Source: Vanessa cardui (taxonomy: Eukaryota > Arthropoda > Insecta > Lepidoptera > Nymphalidae). Taken from it: 64,000 nucleotides of DNA. The position numbers and the translations under genes are program-made. The stretch spans positions 12,561,318 to 12,625,317 of the forward strand of contig NC_061131.1 in NCBI RefSeq assembly GCF_905220365.1. The letters are read 5' to 3'. This document shows, piece after piece, positions 55,958-64,000 of this stretch. The stretch's first letter is position 1; every line of letters begins with the position of its first letter. Below the pieces are notes generated by a model, which saw only the letters and a program-made list of their open reading frames with translations, ran no database searches and was not told the DNA's origin.

Positions 55958-56374
55958 AGTATGTACTTCTAGGTACAACATATAAATATAATTTATTTTG
56001 GCATTAAGATCTTGGTAAAGAGTATTTTTTGAATTTTTAATGCTTATTCTTCTTAATATAATCTAATTTCCAAACTGGTATAGTAGCAGATCTATAACAT
56101 GAAGTTTCAGATGTGTTTATATAAGATTACTTGAATAAAGAATATTTTTATTTTATGACACATGAAAAGCTTTTGGTAGCACCAAATTGCCTGATATCTT
56201 TACGATCCTATAGGATTTGTTGTCTTCGTTGTCTTATTATTGTTGTTATGGGAACGAAATAATAGGAAATCAGGAATAAACCTATTGATAAGACATCAAG
56301 ACGCAATTACATTGGTTCTGGACTTCATTCTCTTACTTTTTAATAATAAGCAAAATCTTATATTAAAAAACGAC
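55958..56374. other. Intergenic with a LINE 3' scrap
   Basis: 56050-56155 resembles an old LINE-L1 end (ctaatttccaaactggta, ttgaataaagaatatttt). Otherwise nothing. Confidence 0.45.
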
Positions 56375-56585
56375 TAATTAGGTCGAGTAGTGTGTACACT
56401 GGTTTTCATGGGTACGCCATTCCGAGGTCCCGGGTTGAATACCCGGTTGATGTAGAAAAAGTTCATTAGTTTTCTATGTTGCCTTGGGTCTGGGTGTTTG
56501 TGGTACCGTTATTCTGATTTTCCATAACACAAGTGCTTTAGCTACCTACATTGGGATCAGAGTATGTGATGTTTTCCAATATTTA
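56375..56585 (+). mobile_element. SINE-B, diverged
   Basis: Head aggtcgagtagtgtgtacac; B-box changed to ggttgaatacc. The body matches. Confidence 0.75.
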
Positions 56586-56605
56586 TATGGAGAGGCCTAT
56601 GTATC

Positions 56606-56695
56606 AACAACAACAATAACAGCCTGTAAATTTCACTGCTGGGCTTTAGCTTCCTCTCTCTTTTTTGAGGAGAAGATTTGGAACATATTCCATGT
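56606..56695 (-). mobile_element. SINE-A 3' end
   Basis: Minus strand ggaatatgttccaaatcttc to the GTT tail only. Confidence 0.75.
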
Positions 56696-57020
56696 ATAGC
56701 AGTAGACAAATAAAGATTGCTGTTTATTTATATTTGTTTACAAAAAATATATTCAGTTACCGTATGTGGCAAGCCTTATGTATTTGCTTAGATTGCGGCG
56801 GCATATCGACACGGTAATGGATTCTTGACGTTGAAATAAATGATAAATCGTCCAATACATTACCCGTTGGACGTGAGATTTTAAATTGTGTGAGTTGCTT
56901 TCCAAGTTGTTTGAGTAATTTAGTAATAAAAGGTGATATTTTATTAACTCTCATGTCGATGACATATTTATATCAGTTTTATATACGACCTTATTATTTT
57001 AGGCATATCGAAAGCAAGAA
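56696..57020. other. Intergenic, no recognised gene
   Basis: Nothing recognised. Confidence 0.5.
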
Positions 57021-57252
57021 TGAGAGCCGAGATGGTGCAGTGGTTAGAACGTGTACATTAACCGATGATTGCGGGTTCAAACCCAGGCAAGCAGCACTGA
57101 ATATTCATGTGCTTAATTTGTATATAAATTCTCACACATGTGTATTCCACCTTAATTGTAACAGCGTGGTGGAATATGTTCCAAACATTCTCCTCAAAGG
57201 GAGAGGAGGCCTTAGGCCAGCTGTGGGAAAATTACAGCTATTGTTGTTCTTG
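57021..57252 (+). mobile_element. SINE-A with internal deletion
   Basis: Head gagatggtgcagtggttaga, B-box gggttcaaaccc. About 70 bases of mid-body are missing. Confidence 0.85.
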
Positions 57253-57465
57253 TGCACATATTACCGACGTTATTATTACATAATGTATAACTGTATAAAC
57301 AGGGAACGGGAAAATTAAAATACAAACATATTGAGTATATACATAATATGATGCATATAAGAAAGAAAATTGCCGGATGAAGTATATATTACAGGAAACG
57401 CTTCTGTATGTACCTATATGTAGAGGCGTTGTCTGTTGTTGATATTATACATAAATATCATTATA

Positions 57466-57712
57466 GATTATAAAAAGGCGTGGAGTTAATACCTTTTGAC
57501 TTCCAAGCAGGATATATTAAGTCAAATAATTGTATTTAGCTAACTTGACTTTGTATTTTTTAAATGGTGAAAAAGAGTAACTACCGAGTTTGTTGCCGGT
57601 TCTTTTCGGTAGAATCTACTTTCCGAACCGGTGGTAGCTTCACTTAATTGTTAAATGACGATTCAAAAGTGCGTGTAAAAGTCTACTTGAATAAAGTTTA
57701 TTTTGATTTTGA
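57466..57712 (+). mobile_element. LINE-L1 3' UTR
   Basis: Begins at aaaaaggcgtggagttaata, the end of the RT frame, and runs to the full 3' end (gaataaagtttattttgatt). Well preserved. Confidence 0.85.
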
Positions 57713-57785
57713 TAATACAGAGTTATTTTTATGTTTGTTTACATTCAAACATATGTTTTTACCAATCACATTATTACATTGGTAC

Positions 57786-57853
57786 ATAACAAAGTCGCTC
57801 ACGGCTGTCAGTCTCTATGTATGCTTATAAACTTAAAATAACGCAACGCTTTT
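57786..57853 (+). mobile_element. Helitron H2 5' fragment
   Basis: acaaagtcgctcacggctgt and aacgcaacgcttt only. Confidence 0.5.
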
Positions 57854-57865
57854 AACAAATACATA

Positions 57866-58089
57866 TTATGTATGTATGTATGTACATATACGGTATAAAT
57901 ACAAAAAAAAACATAATTTTTTAAAATAATTTAAATGTTTTTTCTATCTGTCTGTTAGCTCCGGTTAATCTCTGGAAGGACTGGACCGATTTTGTCGGGA
58001 CTTTTACTGGTCGATGGCTCATAATATAAGCTACAATAATAACTTTTTTCTTTAAATTCAAATGTGTATAAAGCCGCAGGTGCAGTTAA
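57866..58089 (+). mobile_element. Helitron H1, ends lost
   Basis: Interior words (tctatctgtctgtt, aggactggaccgattttg, gggacttttactgg) remain. The CTAG end is changed and the start is replaced by a TATG repeat. Confidence 0.6.
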
Positions 58090-59213
58090 TATTAGATACA
58101 ATCGTATAAAATGGAAAAGAACAAAGAGAATGATTAGAGAATGAAAGTTTGCAAGGAGGCTTTTTGATTTCAAGATGATTTCTGCCATGATACTTTGAAC
58201 TTCGTTTGCAAATATTATTATGTATTAATGTTAAATTACCCGAGTTTGATGTATTCAAAAAGGTTTGTGCTGCCTTGCCTTACACTATCTCTCAGGTAGG
58301 TTAGAAACAGACGACGATCTCTAGCAGTAACTTTTATTAGTGACGAAAAAATAATGTGTGTTCCCTCCGAGCTTGAACAAAATGTTCATTTCTTTTGTTC
58401 ATCTAAATATTTGAATAAAACAATGTTGATTGTATTGATATTAAGTTTAATTTTCATAATATTATACTATGTGTTCATAAAATAAAATCGTGGGTCATTT
58501 AATAGAACAGAGATTGACGGGAATAAAGCTTTAATAACTATCGTTACTACCTATAAATTTTTATTTTTGCGGGTGATTACTTAAACACTGCTATCTTCTT
58601 CTTTCTAACGTCAAATCAATGATGAGAGAAAGAGACAACCGTCACTCAGACTTCACTTTTAAAATGCTTTAAAACAAGTACAAGATTTTGATATTTTATA
58701 TAAGTCTTCAGAGTTTCAGTCCCAGAGATATAAAATTCAACTGAATGCGAATAATTTAATCAAACGAAACGAAAGGTGTTAATTACAGTATCCAGTTCAA
58801 CGTATATTTGTTAAACCTAATAAATTAGCCTCACCTCGATCAATGGGATGTTTTTATTTCATTGGTGTGTATTAATTAACTCTTTATATGAAGTTATTTT
58901 AATGGCTCTGATTGTGTTTGAATGTATTTTTAAATGTATTTAACGCTTACGTGCGTTATTTTGAATGAATTGGCAGATTTATTACAATTGTCTAAATAAA
59001 ACGTATATACGTTTGTAGCCAACATATATATATATATATATATTGGCTACAAAACTCTTTTAGTTAAAGCGGCACATGCCTCTCAAATTACGAATCAGAT
59101 AGTCAGATTTCATTTGACATGTTAAATTCACTATGATAACCTCATAACCGTCACTTACTATTAATAAAATAACTCATGGATTACACCGTCCATAAGTGCA
59201 AACCGTCAAAACC
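58090..59213. other. Intergenic, no recognised gene
   Basis: Nothing recognised except the hairpin at 59012-59053. Confidence 0.5.
59012..59053. other. Perfect long palindrome with (AT)n centre
   Basis: tttgtagccaa and ttggctacaaa flank an AT run, so nearly the whole 42 bases can pair. The preceding acgtatatacgt (59001-59012) is itself palindromic. Confidence 0.8.
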
Positions 59214-59540
59214 GAGCCGAGATGGCCCAGTGGTTAGAACACGTACATCTTAACTGATCATTGCGGGATCAAGTCCAGGCAAGCACCACTGATAGCACCA
59301 CTGAAAGCAACACAAGATTTTCATGGGTCTTAGTTTTGTTTATAATTCATCTCAAGCTCGTCAGTGAATAGTGACACCTGGTGACACCTGCATGTGTCTA
59401 ATTTTATAGAAATTCTGCCACATATGTATTCCACCAACCCGTACTGGAACAGCGTGGAGGTGGAACCTTTTCCTCGAGGGGGGCATAGGCCTTAGCCCAG
59501 CTAACGAAGTTTACAGGCTGTTATTGTTGATGTTGTTGTA
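59214..59540 (+). mobile_element. SINE-A with short internal duplication
   Basis: Head gagatggcccagtggttaga. agcaccactga is repeated at 59281-59305, and gtgacacctg is also doubled. Confidence 0.85.
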
Positions 59541-59706
59541 GACACGTGTATGTTTCCTCACGATATTTTCATTCATCGCTGAGCACGAGATGAATAAACC
59601 CAAATTAAGCACATGACATTTCAGTTGTGCTTGCCTGAGTTCAAAACTCGCAATCATCGGTTGAGATGTGCGCGTTCTAATAACTTAGCTATCTCGGCTA
59701 TTGACT
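59541..59706 (-). mobile_element. SINE-A, 5' half, tail-to-tail with the previous copy
   Basis: Minus-strand head and body up to the aggaaacatacacgtgt part. It abuts the GTT tail of the plus copy directly. Confidence 0.85.
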
Positions 59707-60389
59707 CTCAGTGAATTGTCAATTCGATACTAAAGAGAAATCAAAAGTCAAAAATATATTCAAAATTAGAACAAGGAAACCATATACATTAAACGTTTTT
59801 GCAACATCATAAAACAATGCAAAAAAACCCTCATCAGGTAACCATTCATTCAATTAAATTCGTTTTAAGGGTATTCGATTTTGAATTTTATATTTCAAGT
59901 AACAAAAGAATGATTCGACCGAATGATTCGTAATAGCAGAAATCTATTCGAATCACTCGAATGTTCCTGTGATTGATCGTATGTCCAACGTTTTCCCCTC
60001 GTATTATTGATGTGTTGTGACTTTTAGTTGTACTTGTTTGTTTTCCATGTTTTTTGTTGCGATGGAATTTTCTTTCATGATAAATTATTTTTCGTTTTTC
60101 CTCTAATATAACACTGTCAATAGTATGTTTTCTTTTGCCGGTACAATCGCTTACTGATTGTTATGTATTCTCAGTAGACTTCGGTATAATAACTCATTTT
60201 GTTCTCCGATTATTCAAAGGACAGTCTCAGTGGTTAGATCTTAATGTACTGGGGCAACTATAGAGTATTCATGTATTATCTGATAAAATCACGAAAATGC
60301 CCGTATTGATTATAAAAATACTTTTGTTTTTATTTTTAATATGTGATGTAGCTCGATTAAGTACTTGTTAAAATACGCATAAAAAGATT
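59707..60389. other. Intergenic, no recognised gene
   Basis: Nothing recognised. A scrap (cagtggttagatcttaa) at 60230 may be SINE-A. Confidence 0.5.
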
Positions 60390-60645
60390 AAATATTATAA
60401 AACAAAGTCCAGTAGCGTCTGTCTGTCTGTATGTTCGTTATAAACTCCAAAATTACTGAACGGATTTTCATAAGGTTTTCACTATTAGACAGCGGGATTC
60501 ATAAGGAAGGTATACAATCTATTAAGTTTTTTGTGTAAATACGTTGAAATATAATGACAATTGTGAGGTCTGTCAGAAAAAGCAACAAAAAATATATATA
60601 AAAAAATATTACGAAAGGGTGTTCGAAGCCGGGACGGGCCGCTAG
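60390..60645 (+). mobile_element. Helitron H2
   Basis: Starts at about attataaaacaaagtc and ends gaagccgggacgggccgCTA G before a T. Confidence 0.75.
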
Positions 60646-61100
60646 TATTCTAATTAATGAGTTTCTTGTAATTGCCAATTCAATAAATCTCTTACCAAAC
60701 ATTCAGAAAATGTATATCACAACAGTGCGCTTCGGAGACGAGCAATAGTATTTTATTATAAAAGAAACCGCGCTTTGTAATTTTATCAAGTTTACGTTTT
60801 GACAATTGACGTGTGACGTTTGTCAACTGATACATTGTGTTCTCGTATCGCAAATTAAAATATAAAAAAACGTTAGTGTCAAAGGAAAAACAATGCGTCT
60901 TGGAATCTAAAAATAGATGTAAATTTCCAACAACCTCAGGCTTTCATGAAACATGACTAAAATGCATAAAACACTGAACGTTTGTAGTGTGAACTAAAAG
61001 AGCGTTGCTAACGTAATGACGTCAGAACGAAATCTTTGTAGACGTGTTCTACATTTGTAATTTTGGATAAAAACATATATAAGCTGTTGTTATGTACCAA
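60646..61100. other. Intergenic, no recognised gene
   Basis: Contains a TGACGTCA at 61017-61024. No gene recognised. Confidence 0.5.
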
Positions 61101-61273
61101 TCCGAGAAGGCCCGTGGTTACAACGCGTGCATCTTAACTGATGATTGTGGGTTCAAACCCAGGCAAGCATCACTGAATATTCACGTGCTTAATTTGTGTT
61201 TATAATTCATCTCGTATTCAGCGGTGACGGAAAACTTGCATGTGTCTAATTTCATAGAGATTCTGCTACATGA
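61101..61273 (+). mobile_element. SINE-A, 5' half
   Basis: Head (gagaaggcccgtggttacaa), B-box gggttcaaaccc, ending after agattctgctacatga. Confidence 0.8.
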
Positions 61274-61467
61274 CTTAATGCCTAAAGAAATCAGACAAGG
61301 TTACCCTGGACTCCGAGTGCATTCTTTTTTTGACAGAGAAATTATGTTACTAACGACTCCTTTTAGGACTTGTACTTGTTGTAAAACCTCGATGCGATTC
61401 AATACGGTCTACAATGCTTTGAGGAAAATCAGATGATTAATGAAAAAAAATAAATAAATCTGCATCG

Positions 61468-61800
61468 TCTATACTAATATTATAAAGAGGAAAACTGTTT
61501 GTTTCTTTGCAATGTAACGGTGCAGTAGTATGTCGAAAACTACTGCACCGATTTAAAATATCTTTCACTTTTTGAAAGCTACATTATTCACGAGTAACAC
61601 AGGCTCAATTTTATTTTGGAAAAATTGGGTTCGGTAAGATATTTAGGATTTTCGGACACAAGGTGTAAAAAAGAAACCAGAATCATCTTCTTAATTGTTT
61701 TTTTTTTTTAGCTTTATGGGTTATATTGATTTTCTTATGAGATACGCAATCCTGTCACTAATCTGAAATCTATGCGGACGAATTCGCGGACAGAAGCTAG
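61468..61800 (+). mobile_element. Helitron H3
   Basis: Starts TCTATACTAATATTATAAAG and ends cgcggacagaagCTAG before a T. An internal inverted pair ggtgcagtagt-actactgcacc lies at about 61528-61550. Confidence 0.8.
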
Positions 61801-61858
61801 TATAGAATAAACACATAGTCATCTCAGTTAACAAGAAATATACATCTTTATATGTTTT

Positions 61859-62155
61859 TTTATTTTTTTATGGTATAGGTTGGCGGACGAGCATATGGGC
61901 CACCTGATGGTAAGTGGTCATCATCACCCATAGACAATGACACTGTAAGAAATATTAACTATTCATTACATCGTCAATGTGCCACCGACCTTGGGAACTA
62001 AGATGTTACGTCCCTTGTGCCTGTAGTTACACTGGCTCACTCACCCTTCAAACCGGAACACAACAATAATGAGTACTGTTATTTAGCGGTTGAATAACTG
62101 GTGAGTGGGTTGTATCTACCGAGACGGGCTTACACAAAGCCCTAGCACCAAGTAA
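61859..62155 (+). mobile_element. Element C
   Basis: The most complete copy, with T-run, head, middle and A-rich end. Confidence 0.9.
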
Positions 62156-62713
62156 ATAATAATGTATATATATAATATAAATACGATGTAACTGAAACGT
62201 AGAAGGCATTTTTTTATTTTGTTATATTATTTATTGTGATAGAGACTATAATCGAATATTCGTATAAAATTATAAGATGAAACGAACTTCGGGAAAAATT
62301 GCCGCGTTTATTGTGCTCTTCAACGATCATCCTAGGAATCTAGTTATATCGTTATCCAAGACTTTGTAACTTCGTGTTAAAATTCAAACAATGTTAAAGC
62401 AGCTCCTGCGAACAGTAATAGTCCGGATGGCCCACAAAATAGTCTACTCATTATTTCATAACGCCTCGTAACGTTATCCTAATGAGGAAGTAATGAATTT
62501 TCAACTCCGTCATAAGCTTGGACTTTACCTTCAAACGCAAGGATCACTTGAAGCTGTGAAATTTTGTTTTTAATTTAAAATGGATGTGGTATATTTTAAA
62601 GTAAACATTTTATTAATATGGCCAGTAATCCGACGACTCGTTTAGCACGGACCTTTTTTTTATTTACGGTATTCGAATATATTGGGTAAAGTAATGTATA
62701 GTATGGATCTGAT
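62156..62713. other. Intergenic, no recognised gene
   Basis: Nothing recognised. Confidence 0.5.
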
Positions 62714-63002
62714 TAGAGCCGAGATATCCCAGTGGTTAGAACGCCTGCATCTTAACCGATAGTTATGTGCCTATTTAGGCACCTCTTATTATATATAATT
62801 ATGTATAATCTTAATCTTCATAATAATTGATCTCATGCTCAGCGGTGACGAAATACGCCGTAAGGAAACTGATGTGTCTAATTTGAATGAAACTCTGCAC
62901 ATGTGTTTCTATTAAACCCAAATTGGAGCAGTCTGGTGAAATAAGCCTAAAAAACCTCCTCCTCCAAGGACTTCAGTCCAGCATTGAGACATTTACAAAC
63001 TT
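62714..63002 (+). mobile_element. SINE-A, old and rearranged
   Basis: Head gagatatcccagtggttaga. The B-box region is replaced by a palindromic gtgcctatttaggcac insert. The body is diverged. Confidence 0.75.
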
Positions 63003-64000
63003 TACTATACCTATTTTACATTTTTATTATACGGTATAAAAGACTATTCCAAATTATTTATTGAATTGGACAGTTGACATCAATTTAGCTAAAATATTCA
63101 TCTATAATAAATATTTATCTATAATATATATTTTTAAAAAATCCTATTTAATTCAATCACATTGAATTAAATAGGAGTATTTTTTTAAAATGTATTTGTT
63201 AGAAATATTTATTATGATTGTACCTTAATAAACAGAGACAGCTATTAATATATTTTCTGTAGACTTTTCTTTGGGATTTTGTTTTCTTTCAGTAAATTTC
63301 GAAATTACATAACTAGTTTTTTTTAAATGAGGTTTTATTTATTTAAAAAATAAGACCTTCCCTAAGATCTTTATAAAGAGCCCTTATAATAGAAGTAACT
63401 GTTTTTAAATTGATGCGTAGGAGGTGTCCTACCCTGAAGACTCTTCAGTGTACCTTTTAAAATCATGCGAATTTCTACTGTTAGAAATATTAGAATAAGT
63501 TATAAATATCTGTATACATAAAATGGACTTTAATGGTATTAAGATAAGGTTTGCTTTCACTGTCATATTTTTTGGATAATTTGGATGCTTAGAAACCACC
63601 GGTACTTGGTACCTTTTTAACGATGATTTGAACTTGTATATTTGATGATGTTCCTCAGTTTGGTTGTATGATTATTGTTCATCACCTTAGATATTTCTAT
63701 ATTTGTGTTAATCTTAAATATTACTTTATCTACGTTACCCTGACTTTCCTCATTTATATATCTTTCTATTAGTAAAGGCCGTATCAATTCAGTTGAGTGG
63801 TTTAGAATAATTAAGCAAAGATGCGGGTGAGACATAAAGTAACTTTATTGTCTACTATTAAATAAATATAGATTTAGAAAAACAGATGAAGTGAGGTAGT
63901 TACGTAAAACCATAGTATGGAATAGTATAGGTATATGGCTTAGATTGCAATTTATTATTTGTTTAAGGAAAAGAATTTAGGACGGTATATTAAATATATT
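63003..64000. other. Intergenic, no recognised gene
   Basis: A+T-rich. The minus-strand frame 63617-63835 has no known domain. The hairpin at 63142 is listed separately. Confidence 0.5.
63142..63176. other. Perfect 16-bp hairpin
   Basis: tcctatttaattcaat and attgaattaaatagga pair exactly around loop cac. Flanked by A- and T-runs that could extend the stem. Confidence 0.8.

Noticed and set aside
56890..57318. 142-codon open frame as a gene
   Set aside because: More than half runs through the SINE-A at 57021-57252.

Overview
The window looks like a stretch of a lepidopteran, probably butterfly, nuclear genome. The evidence is the strongly A+T-rich background, the intron-style signals, and many copies of repeat families that I recognise as typical of butterflies and moths: a tRNA-derived SINE resembling Metulj, short non-autonomous Helitrons with A|TC...CTAG|T ends, and 3' ends of non-LTR retrotransposons. 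No ribosomal RNA, true tRNA, CRISPR or prokaryotic operon is visible. Species cannot be fixed from the sequence alone.

Genes. Only two protein-coding regions of the host can be supported. (1) Positions 1-1418 (+) hold the 3' part of a gamma-glutamyltransferase-family gene of the YwrD-like type. It enters the window already in frame, keeps the catalytic Thr in a GDT motif, and ends normally. (2) Positions 18319-18518 (+) look like a 3'-terminal coding exon: a pyrimidine-rich tract and AG acceptor are followed by 65 codons of a hydrophobic C-terminus and a TAA that overlaps an AATAAA. Its gene is not identified. All other sizeable open frames are repeats or chance.

Repeats, left to right. 3-12.5 kb: Helitrons, two non-LTR RT C-terminal fragments (4.7-5.4 kb on -, 11.9-12.5 kb on +) and a composite element with a 218-bp inverted duplication (5.4-7.1 kb). 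12.5-19.7 kb: a 21-bp minisatellite, Helitrons, SINEs and the orphan exon. 19728-22117: the most striking object, a 2.39-kb element bounded by two 245-bp direct repeats (LTR-like, 4 differences), with no pol gene and 20.6 copies of a 43-bp tandem repeat showing a 172-bp higher-order pattern. 22-37 kb: two SINE families, Helitrons, and TIR-bounded MITE-like elements (22884-23187, 36569-36830). 38-43 kb: a Helitron inserted into another Helitron, and a MITE with 34-bp perfect inverted ends (42464-42711). 43-64 kb: more of the same, including a SINE-B inserted into a SINE-A with a 6-bp duplication, a repeat inside a Helitron at 48.8-49.3 kb, a LINE tail inside a Helitron at 52.6-53.0 kb, and two dispersed unnamed repeats.

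Family labels used below are local: SINE-A (Metulj-like, starts with gagatggcccagtggttaga, tail of GTT repeats), SINE-B (second tRNA-derived SINE, contains the B-box ggttcgattcc), element C (contains ggttggcggacgagcatatg), H1 (Helitron ending cgggcacagCTAG), H2 (Helitron with aaaacaaagtcgct near its start), H3 (other Helitron-like ends), LINE-L1 (3' UTR contains ccaccggttcggaaag). All comparisons were made by eye, so boundaries of decayed copies are approximate.
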